A stretch of 16,844 bases of DNA from SIG603 sp964370115 (GTDB lineage Bacteria > Bacillota > Clostridia > Oscillospirales > Acutalibacteraceae): positions 1 to 16,844 of the forward strand of contig CAYJIA010000046.1 of NCBI GenBank assembly GCA_964370115.1. The letters run 5' to 3'. A program made the translations under genes and the position numbers. Below are positions 7,253 to 12,923 of the stretch, piece by piece. Each line of letters starts with the position of its first letter. Within the stretch, counting starts at the first letter, position 1. The notes under the pieces are model-generated. The model saw only the letters and a program-made list of their open reading frames with translations. It was not told the origin of the DNA and ran no database searches.

Positions 7253-8535
7253 TGGAAAAACTAAAAAGTGCTTACGATATAGTCATAATAGGCGGAGGCC
7301 CAGCAGGACTTGCTGCGGCAATAGGAGCAAAAGAACAAGGAACTAGCGATATATTAATCCTTGAAAGAGACGATATGCTAGGCGGAATTTTGAACCAATG
7401 CATACACAACGGCTTTGGGCTTCACACATTTAAAGAGGAGCTTACAGGCCCAGAGTACGCTAGCAGATACGAAGAGAAACTAAAAGCCCTAGAAATACCA
7501 TATCTTTTAAACACTATGGTTATAGACCTTGAAAAAGGCGAGGACGACACAAAATATGTCACTGTTATAAGTGGTGAGCACGGTCTTGTGAAAATTTCGG
7601 CAAAGGCTGTAGTTCTTGCAATGGGTTGTAGGGAAAGAAGCCGTGGCGCGCTTAATATCCCAGGATATCGCCCTGCTGGAGTTTTCTCGGCGGGTACGGC
7701 ACAAAGACTTGTAAACATGGAAGGCTTTATGCCGGGCAAAGAAGTTGTAATTCTAGGCTCTGGAGACATAGGACTTATCATGGCAAGACGTCTTACATTT
7801 GAGGGCGCAAAAGTTAAAGTGGTGGCAGAAATCATGCCATACTCGGGCGGACTTAAAAGAAATATTGTGCAGTGCCTAGACGACTACGGCATACCGCTAA
7901 AACTCAGTCACACGGTGACAAAAGTCCACGGAAAAGACAGGGTAGAGGGCGTTACAATTTCACAAGTCGACGAAAATCTAAAACCGATAGAGGGAACAGA
8001 TGAGTTTTACTCTTGCGATACCTTGCTTTTATCTGTAGGCCTTATCCCCGAAAACGAATTGTCTCAAGGCCTAGGCTTAAATTTAAGCCCGATAACCTCA
8101 GGACCTGAAGTGTCTGATAATTTAGAAACTGCGGTAAGCGGTGTCTTTGCGTGTGGAAATGTACTGCATGTGCACGACCTTGTAGACTTTGTGTCTGAAG
8201 AGGCACATCAGGCAGGACAAAATGCATCTATGTATGTGAAAAACGGAAAAGCAACAAAAGGTACAGAGATTAAAATTTCTGTAAAAGACGGCGTTAGATA
8301 CACAGTGCCACAAACAATTTCTCCCGACACAATGAAAGACGAAGTTGTGGTGAGATTTAGGGTGGCAAATGTTTATAAAAATAAATATTTGAGCCTTTAT
8401 ATTGGCGACAAAAGGGTGTCTAAAAAGAAAAAGCAAATAGTGGCACCGGGCGAGATGGAATCGGTTACGGTTAAAAAATCAGATTTAATGGGCGCAGAGA
8501 TAGACTCTATTACCGTATGCCTTGAAGATAACTAA
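7252..8535 (+). CDS. NAD(P)/FAD-dependent oxidoreductase (GlpB-replacing partner)
   Basis: The 427-residue flavoprotein has two dinucleotide-binding motifs: FAD-type VIIGGGPAGLAAAIGAKEQG near residues 11-30, and a second (VVILGSGDIGLIMARRL) near residue 165 for NAD(P)H. NQCIHNGFG and MGCRERSRGALNIPGYRP are typical of a subfamily found beside GlpA-like dehydrogenases and related to HcnB/sarcosine-oxidase-alpha flavoproteins. About 90 C-terminal residues form an extra basic domain. It likely passes electrons from the upstream dehydrogenase to NAD(P) or an Fe-S carrier. The start shares one base with the upstream stop. DUF1667 follows after 15 nt. The complex is inferred from gene order. Confidence 0.85.
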   Translation: MEKLKSAYDIVIIGGGPAGLAAAIGAKEQGTSDILILERDDMLGGILNQCIHNGFGLHTFKEELTGPEYASRYEEKLKALEIPYLLNTMVIDLEKGEDDTKYVTVISGEHGLVKISAKAVVLAMGCRERSRGALNIPGYRPAGVFSAGTAQRLVNMEGFMPGKEVVILGSGDIGLIMARRLTFEGAKVKVVAEIMPYSGGLKRNIVQCLDDYGIPLKLSHTVTKVHGKDRVEGVTISQVDENLKPIEGTDEFYSCDTLLLSVGLIPENELSQGLGLNLSPITSGPEVSDNLETAVSGVFACGNVLHVHDLVDFVSEEAHQAGQNASMYVKNGKATKGTEIKISVKDGVRYTVPQTISPDTMKDEVVVRFRVANVYKNKYLSLYIGDKRVSKKKKQIVAPGEMESVTVKKSDLMGAEIDSITVCLEDN

Positions 8536-8550
8536 AGTGGGAGATAATTT

Positions 8551-8916
8551 ATGGAAACAAAAAAATTAATTTGCATACAATGTCCTTTGGGCTGTCCTCT
8601 TAATGTAAGCATTGAAAACGGAGAGATTGTTAAAGTTGAGGGGCAGTCTTGTAAAAGAGGCGAAGTTTATGCGAAAAAAGAAATCACTGCACCTACAAGA
8701 ACTGTTACAAGCACAGTGGCGCTTATAGGCGGAAAACTGCCTGTAGTTGCGGTCAAAACAAAAACAGATATTCCGAAAGAGAAAATATTTGACTGTATGC
8801 AAGTTATAAACAATACAGTGGCTAATGCGCCTGTAAGAGTAGGAGATGTGCTTGTGAAAGACCTTTGTGGTACGGGGGTTGCGCTTGTGGCGACGGCTTC
8901 GGCAGAGGTAGTTTAA
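8551..8916 (+). CDS. DUF1667 small Fe-S protein
   Basis: The 121-residue protein has an N-terminal C-x2-C-x3-C (Cys8, Cys11, Cys15 in CIQCPLGC) and a fourth Cys34 in GQSCKRG. This resembles the [4Fe-4S] site at the start of molybdopterin oxidoreductases. The remainder (TAPTRTVTSTV...VAVKT, DVLVKDLCGTGVALVAT) matches the DUF1667 family, regularly found third in this flavoprotein cluster. It probably carries electrons for the two upstream flavoproteins, replacing GlpC. It is cytoplasmic, with no membrane helix seen. It ends with TAA directly followed by the GTG of the next gene. Confidence 0.85.
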   Translation: METKKLICIQCPLGCPLNVSIENGEIVKVEGQSCKRGEVYAKKEITAPTRTVTSTVALIGGKLPVVAVKTKTDIPKEKIFDCMQVINNTVANAPVRVGDVLVKDLCGTGVALVATASAEVV

Positions 8917-9399
8917 GTGAAATTATTTATAGAAAAAAGGCCGTTTTCTTGGGAGGCAAAGTACAGTGTGTTTGCGGAAAACGGAAAAGAAATGTACAAA
9001 GTGCAGGGCGTAGAGGGCAAAAAAGAAAAGGTCATTACACTTTTTAATGTAAATGAAATGGAGCTTGGCAAGGTAGTTATGAAAAAACCACTGATAGGCT
9101 CGCCTAAATTTGAAATTATTCTGGCAGAACAAAGTGTCGGAAAAATTACAAAAGATTTTACATTTGCGGTGACCCGTTGGGTTTTGGAACTTAGCAGATG
9201 GAGGGTTTTTGGCTCTATAATGTCGTGGGAATTTGACATAATGGACGAACACTCACTAGTTATGCACGCAGGGGTCGAAGGAACACAGTACGAGGGTCAA
9301 GACAAGTATGTGCTAGACATAAGTTACGACAACAACGAGATACCGGCACTGCTCACAGCAATAGGCATGGAAGCGGCGAATAGCTTGCAAAAACGCTGA
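8917..9399 (+). CDS. LURP-one-related / Tubby-like fold protein
   Basis: The 160-residue protein begins with the pattern of bacterial LURP-one-related proteins (KLFIEKRPFSWEAKYSVFAENGK). Alternating short beta-strands follow, as expected for the Tubby/scramblase-like barrel (ITLFN, ELGKVVMKKP, WRVFGSIMSWEFDIMD). No catalytic motif is seen, and function in bacteria is unknown. Start is GTG directly after the upstream TAA, with AGAGGTAG as a weak ribosome site inside the upstream gene, so it depends on coupling. The stop codon TGA sits in the loop of a 5-bp hairpin AACGC-TGAG-GCGTT (9392-9405). It appears to be the last gene of the oxidoreductase operon. Confidence 0.75.
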   Translation: MKLFIEKRPFSWEAKYSVFAENGKEMYKVQGVEGKKEKVITLFNVNEMELGKVVMKKPLIGSPKFEIILAEQSVGKITKDFTFAVTRWVLELSRWRVFGSIMSWEFDIMDEHSLVMHAGVEGTQYEGQDKYVLDISYDNNEIPALLTAIGMEAANSLQKR

Positions 9400-9412
9400 G
9401 GCGTTATTAATT

Positions 9413-9531
9413 GAGAATGGAGAATGGAGAATTGAGAATTGTGGTGAAAACGCTTTGCGTTTTTTATATTTAAAACACGCCGTTGGCGTGAACCACAATT
9501 ATTCATTATCAATTATCAATTATTAATTATA
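9413..9531 (+). repeat. Short-form heptad-armed cruciform repeat (best copy)
   Basis: Four heptads GAGAATG, GAGAATG, GAGAATT, GAGAATT (9413-9440) end at GTGGTG. Five heptads AATTATT, CATTATC, AATTATC, AATTATT, AATTATA (9497-9531) start right after ACCAC. The inner ends AATTGTGGT (9437-9445) and ACCACAATT (9492-9500) form a perfect 9-bp stem. Inside are hairpins AAAACGC-TTT-GCGTTTT (9447-9463) and CACGCC-GTT-GGCGTG (9476-9490), giving a three-way-junction fold. It starts 13 nt after a stop codon. Confidence 0.88.
9447..9470 (+). terminator. Terminator-like hairpin after the oxidoreductase operon
   Basis: AAAACGC-TTT-GCGTTTT forms a 7-bp stem followed by TTTATATTT. It lies about 50 nt past the last stop of the operon and is part of the repeat at 9413-9531. 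Confidence 0.5.
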
Positions 9532-9535
9532 TAAT
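9506..9535 (+). promoter_or_regulatory. Possible promoter within the heptad array
   Basis: TTATCA (9506-9511) and a perfect TATAAT (9530-9535) are 18 bp apart and end about 38 bp before the isomerase start. The -35 differs from consensus at two positions. In this AT-rich array chance matches are likely. Confidence 0.35.
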
Positions 9536-9572
9536 GATTATTAATTATAATAAAAATCAAGGAGGTAAAATC

Positions 9573-11042
9573 ATGTTAAACATTCCAAATGTAAAAGTGG
9601 GAATAGTCGCCGTCAGTCGCGACTGCTTTCCAATGAGCCTTTCCACATCAAGGCGAGCGGCAATAGTAAAGTCTTACCAAAAAGACTTTGGCGAAATTTA
9701 TGAATGTCCTACCTGTGTCGAAAACGAGGGAGACATGCTAAAGGCGCTGGGAGAAGTGAGAGAGCAAAAATGTGATGCTTTAGTCGTGTTTTTAGGGAAC
9801 TTTGGCCCCGAGACCAGCGAAACACTTTTGGCAAAATACTTTGATGGCCCAACAATGTTTATCGCTGCCGCCGAGGAAAGCTCAGACAAACTTCTAGACG
9901 ACAGAGGAGATGCCTACTGCGGGCTTTTAAACGCAAGCTATAACCTAAAACTAAGGGAAATAAACGCCTATATACCGCAAAATCCTGTAGGCGATGCAGA
10001 GCACTGCGCCGAACTTATAAACGAGTTTGTGCCGATTGCAAGGGCTATAATAGGCGTCAGAAACCTTAAAATTATCGGTTTTGGCCCAAGACCACAAGAT
10101 TTCCTTGCCTGTAACGCACCGATTAAACCGCTTTACAGCATGGGTGTGGAAATTCAAGAAAACTCAGAGCTTGACCTGTTTGAAAGCTTTAATAATCACG
10201 CAGGAGACAGCCGTATACCAGAAGTTGTAAAAGAGATGGAAGAGGAGCTTGGAGAGGGTAATTTAAGACCCGAAATTTTGCCAAAACTTGCACAGTATGA
10301 ACTTACTCTTTTGGACTGGGTAGAAAAAAACAAGGGATGTAAGAAATATGTGGCAATAGCAGGAAAATGTTGGCCCGCGTTCCAAACACAGTTCGGTTTT
10401 GTCCCTTGCTATGTAAACAGCAGACTGACAAAAAAAGGAATACCTGTGTCGTGCGAAGTAGACATATATGGTGCGCTTTCTGAATTTATTGGAACGCTAA
10501 TTAGCCTAGATGCAGTAACTCTTTTAGATATTAATAACACAGTTCCAAAAGATATGTTTGAAAAAGAAGTAAAACCGATGACAAATTATTCCCTAACAGA
10601 CACTTTCATGGGATTTCACTGCGGAAATACTCCTAGTTCAAAACTAGCATTTTGCTCAATGAAATATCAAAAAATCATGGCAAGAAGCCTGCCGATAGAA
10701 GTTACAGGCGGAACCTTAGAGGGTGACATAGCGCCTGGCGACATAACATTTTATCGTCTTCAAAGCACGGCCGACGCAAAACTTGTGGCCTACATAGCCC
10801 AAGGCGAAGTCTTAAATGTAAGGACTCAGTCTTTCGGCGCAATTGGCGTATTTGCGATAAATGAAATGGGCAGATTTTACCGCCATGTGCTTTTAGAAAA
10901 AAACTACCCTCACCATGGTGCCGTAGCATTCGGGCATTTTGGAAAGCAAATATTCGAGGTCTTTAAGTACCTTGGAGTAAAAGACATTGGATTTAATAGG
11001 CCCAAGGGTATGATGTACGAGACAGAAAACCCATTTTCATAA
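9573..11042 (+). CDS. L-fucose/L-arabinose isomerase family protein
   Basis: The family interconverts aldoses and ketoses with Mn2+. From the preferred ATG the protein has 489 residues, the usual size. That start is chosen because AAGGAGG sits 5 nt upstream; the longer frame from 9534 reads repeat DNA. The predicted metal ligands are Glu295 (CEVDIYGAL), Asp319 (LLDINN) and a histidine of PHHGAVAFGH (447-455). N-terminal VGIVAVSRDCFP and FLGNFGPE match the substrate-binding domain. It is a divergent branch, not classical FucI or AraA, so the sugar is uncertain. Proximity to xylulokinase and a TIM-barrel epimerase suggests a shared pentose or rare-sugar route. No transporter is present. Confidence 0.85.
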   Translation: MLNIPNVKVGIVAVSRDCFPMSLSTSRRAAIVKSYQKDFGEIYECPTCVENEGDMLKALGEVREQKCDALVVFLGNFGPETSETLLAKYFDGPTMFIAAAEESSDKLLDDRGDAYCGLLNASYNLKLREINAYIPQNPVGDAEHCAELINEFVPIARAIIGVRNLKIIGFGPRPQDFLACNAPIKPLYSMGVEIQENSELDLFESFNNHAGDSRIPEVVKEMEEELGEGNLRPEILPKLAQYELTLLDWVEKNKGCKKYVAIAGKCWPAFQTQFGFVPCYVNSRLTKKGIPVSCEVDIYGALSEFIGTLISLDAVTLLDINNTVPKDMFEKEVKPMTNYSLTDTFMGFHCGNTPSSKLAFCSMKYQKIMARSLPIEVTGGTLEGDIAPGDITFYRLQSTADAKLVAYIAQGEVLNVRTQSFGAIGVFAINEMGRFYRHVLLEKNYPHHGAVAFGHFGKQIFEVFKYLGVKDIGFNRPKGMMYETENPFS

Positions 11043-11190
11043 ACTGTGAGAGCTTTTAGACTTTGTCAAGGCGTTTTGGAATACACAAAGTTACATATGA
11101 AATACTCTCCTTGATAAAGCGCACAGCGCGTGAAATCGCCAAAAACATCGGCAATATATCTAAAACAATTTGCTAATTTTAAGTTTCGTT
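11043..11190. other. Non-coding stretch with inverted repeats
   Basis: I see no gene. CTTTGTCAAGG (11061-11071) can pair with CCTTGATAAAG (11109-11119) over 11 positions with one G-U. An alternative is ACTTTGT (11060-11066) with ACAAAGT (11085-11091). GCGC-ACA-GCGC lies at about 11118-11129. None is followed by a T-tract, so no clear terminator of the isomerase gene is visible. Confidence 0.5.
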
Positions 11191-11252
11191 ACAAATCTGT
11201 CAAAGTTTTATAAATTGTTCTAAAATAGAACTAAAAACAATGACAGATTTGT
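11191..11252. promoter_or_regulatory. Nested palindromes upstream of the hydrogenase promoter
   Basis: A perfect 12-bp inverted repeat, ACAAATCTGTCA (11191-11202) and TGACAGATTTGT (11241-11252), surrounds a perfect 15-bp palindrome GTTCTAAAATAGAAC (11217-11231). The inner site would lie around -48 to -34 of the promoter, and the right outer arm overlaps the extended -10. This is a plausible operator pair for a regulator of the hydrogenase operon. Confidence 0.6.
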
Positions 11253-11258
11253 TATACT
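11250..11258 (+). promoter_or_regulatory. Extended -10 promoter of the hydrogenase operon
   Basis: TGT-TATACT gives an extended -10 (TG at 11250-11251, TATACT at 11253-11258). No good -35 is present 17 bp upstream, which fits either an extended -10 promoter or activator dependence. The leader would be roughly 100 nt. Confidence 0.55.
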
Positions 11259-11288
11259 ATTTGTTGGTGAAATAGAAGTCTAGAAATG

Positions 11289-11348
11289 GCGTAAAAACGC
11301 AAGTTTTGTTAGTTTAATCTAACTTTTATATTCACTTTCCTAACAAAA
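11289..11348 (+). promoter_or_regulatory. Structured leader with alternative hairpins
   Basis: GCGT-AAAA-ACGC (11289-11300) is followed by TTTTGTTAG (11304-11312). Its GTTAG can pair with the nearby CTAAC (11319-11323), or the whole 9-mer with CTAACAAAA (11340-11348), which ends 6 nt before the AGGAGG ribosome site. The two pairings exclude each other. Confidence 0.5.
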
Positions 11349-11367
11349 ATTTATAGGAGGAAAAATA

Positions 11368-11865
11368 ATGCAAAAGCGTATCAGTAATTTACCCTTTATC
11401 GACACAGCTGAACAAAAAGCTAAACTTTTAGAAGTTATCGAAAGACTAAAAGACGAAAAAGGAGCAGTAATGCCTGTTTTGCAAGAGGCGCAAGAAATAT
11501 ACGGATATCTTCCCGTAGAAGTTCAAGACACAATTGCAAAAGGACTTGGCGTATCACTTGAAGAGGTGTATGGAGTTTCTACATTCTATTCACAATTCAC
11601 ACTAACACCAAAAGGAAAATACCACATTTCAGTATGTCTTGGAACCGCATGTTATGTTAAAGGTGCGGACAAAATTTTGGACAAGCTTGTTGAGAGACTT
11701 GGTATTAAATCTGAGGAATGTACAGATGACGGAAAATTCTCACTAACAGCATGTCGTTGTATCGGTGCTTGTGGTCTTGCTCCTGTTTTAACAGTTAACG
11801 AAGACGTTTACGGTAGACTAGAAGTTGAAGACGTTGACAAGGTTTTAGAAAAATATATGGCATAA
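11368..11865 (+). CDS. hydC: NuoE-like [2Fe-2S] subunit of NAD(P)-linked [FeFe] hydrogenase
   Basis: This 165-residue subunit corresponds to HydC/HndA/NuoE and carries a thioredoxin-like [2Fe-2S] cluster in the cytoplasmic hydrogenase complex. An N-terminal helical part includes VLQEAQEIYGYLP and VYGVSTFYSQF. Ligands are Cys90 and Cys95 (VCLGTACY) and Cys131 and Cys135 (RCIGAC). An extra Cys129 sits two residues before the third ligand. Length is normal for the family. AGGAGG lies 7 nt before the ATG, the strongest ribosome site in the operon. It is the first gene after the regulated promoter region. The HATPase follows after 3 nt. Confidence 0.93.
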   Translation: MQKRISNLPFIDTAEQKAKLLEVIERLKDEKGAVMPVLQEAQEIYGYLPVEVQDTIAKGLGVSLEEVYGVSTFYSQFTLTPKGKYHISVCLGTACYVKGADKILDKLVERLGIKSEECTDDGKFSLTACRCIGACGLAPVLTVNEDVYGRLEVEDVDKVLEKYMA

Positions 11866-11868
11866 TTT

Positions 11869-12426
11869 ATGAGAGAGTTATCGCTAAATATTATGGATAT
11901 CACTCAAAACTCTATAACTGCAAATGCGACTCTTATAAAGATTAGCATTGATGAAAATCTAGACAAAGACGTTTTGTCTATTGGGATAGATGATGATGGC
12001 AAGGGAATGAGTGAAGAGCAGGTAAAAAGTGTTACGGACCCTTTTTATACGACGAGGACTACAAGAAAAGTAGGACTTGGCATACCGCTTTTTAAAATGC
12101 AGGCGGAAATGACCGGAGGCTCTTTTGAGATAAATTCCATAGTAGGTAAGGGTACTAAGGTGATGGCAAAGTTTGTGCCGTCCCACATAAATATGTTACC
12201 ACTCGGAGATGTAAACTCCACTATCTTGCCACTTGTTACAGGCAATGAAGAGATAGATTTTGTGTATTGCAGGGCTTTTACAAAAAATGGAGTTACAAAA
12301 GACTTTTCGCTTGATACAAGAGAGCTTAAAGAAGTTTTGGGTGATGTAAGTTTTTCTACGCCCGATGTGGTCTTGTGGATAAGAGATTATTTAAACGAGA
12401 ACACGGATGAGCTGTACTGCCTATAA
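11869..12426 (+). CDS. Orphan HATPase-domain protein in the hydrogenase operon
   Basis: The 185-residue protein is a GHKL-type ATP-binding domain without a histidine-phosphotransfer domain, sensor or membrane segment. The N-box includes Asn14 (DITQNSITANAT), the G1 box Asp43-Gly44-x-Gly46 (DDDGKGM) and the G2 box VGLGIPLF (68-75), followed by GKGTKV. About 75 C-terminal residues (SLDTRELKEVLGD...VVLWIRDYL) match no domain I recognise. It begins 3 nt after the hydC stop with no clear ribosome site, so it is coupled to hydC. Related genes recur in clostridial hydrogenase operons. The role is unknown; an ATP-dependent regulator, anti-sigma-type kinase or assembly factor are possibilities. Confidence 0.85.
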   Translation: MRELSLNIMDITQNSITANATLIKISIDENLDKDVLSIGIDDDGKGMSEEQVKSVTDPFYTTRTTRKVGLGIPLFKMQAEMTGGSFEINSIVGKGTKVMAKFVPSHINMLPLGDVNSTILPLVTGNEEIDFVYCRAFTKNGVTKDFSLDTRELKEVLGDVSFSTPDVVLWIRDYLNENTDELYCL

Positions 12427-12520
12427 AAGGCACCTTATAGCCTTTGATAAAAAAAATAAGGAGAAAGGGCGAGTTGTAAGCTTTTTTGGCACTAAAAATA
12501 CGCAACTCGATTAAACACAT
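12421..12520 (+). promoter_or_regulatory. Structured spacer with Shine-Dalgarno, hairpin and hndB start
   Basis: CTATAA..TTATAG (12421-12440) and AAAGGC/GCCTTT (12426-12445) are alternative hairpins at the HATPase stop. AAGGAG (12458-12463) lies 57 nt before the hndB ATG. In between, CGAGTTG (12470-12476) and CAACTCG (12503-12509) form a perfect 7-bp stem with TTTTT/AAAAA inside. No other ribosome site lies next to the ATG. Confidence 0.65.
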
Positions 12521-12892
12521 ATGAAATCTTTAGCTGAACTAAAAGCAATTAAAGACAAAACTCGTGCTTCTGTTAGTCTTCGTGAGGGACAAGAAGGTAA
12601 AAAAAGAGTTTTAGTAGGTATGGCAACTTGTGGCATTGCTGCAGGCGCACGTCCAATACTTTCAACTATGGTTGAAGAAATGGCAAAAAGACAACTAACT
12701 GATGTTATAGTAACTCAAACAGGATGCATAGGCATTTGCCAATATGAGCCTGTTGTTGAAGTGGTTGAGGCAAACGGAGAAAAAGTTACTTATGTAAAAA
12801 TGACTCCAGAAAAAGCCGTAAGAGTTATTAATGATCACATAGTAAACGGAAATGTTGTTACAGAATTTACAATTGGTTCTGTAGGAAAATAA
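12521..12892 (+). CDS. hndB: HndB-like (2Fe-2S) ferredoxin-domain protein
   Basis: The 123-residue protein resembles HndB of NADP-reducing hydrogenase complexes, with a thioredoxin-like ferredoxin fold. MKSLAELKAIKDKTR is the usual N-terminus, which supports the start even though its ribosome site is far away. Cysteines are at 37 (MATCGIAAGAR), 69 and 73 (TGCIGICQYEP). Only three are present in the whole protein, against the four of classical thioredoxin-like [2Fe-2S] proteins, so cluster binding is uncertain. It sits between the HATPase and the NuoF-like subunit. A structural or electron-relay role in the complex is inferred from synteny. Confidence 0.88.
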   Translation: MKSLAELKAIKDKTRASVSLREGQEGKKRVLVGMATCGIAAGARPILSTMVEEMAKRQLTDVIVTQTGCIGICQYEPVVEVVEANGEKVTYVKMTPEKAVRVINDHIVNGNVVTEFTIGSVGK

Positions 12893-12923
12893 TAAAACAC
12901 AAGGAAAGGATGGTAATATCAAT

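Noticed and set aside
7422..7835. Open frame of 137 codons on the minus strand within the second flavoprotein
   Set aside because: Shadow of a well-supported gene; composition follows the opposite strand and no start signal is seen.
9413..9531. CRISPR array, considered because of regular short repeats
   Set aside because: Units are 7 nt with no spacers and no cas genes nearby.
9534..9572. Upstream in-frame start extending the sugar isomerase by 13 residues
   Set aside because: The extension is translated repeat DNA and contains the AAGGAGG ribosome site of the ATG at 9573.
11217..11231. LexA (SOS) box
   Set aside because: The arms are GTTC...GAAC, the reverse of the GAAC-N4-GTTC order of Gram-positive SOS boxes.
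11308..11323. Rex operator in the hydrogenase leader
   Set aside because: GTTAG and CTAAC arms are 6 nt apart, whereas the Rex consensus has 4 between GTTAA and TTAAC, and the site lies far downstream of the promoter.
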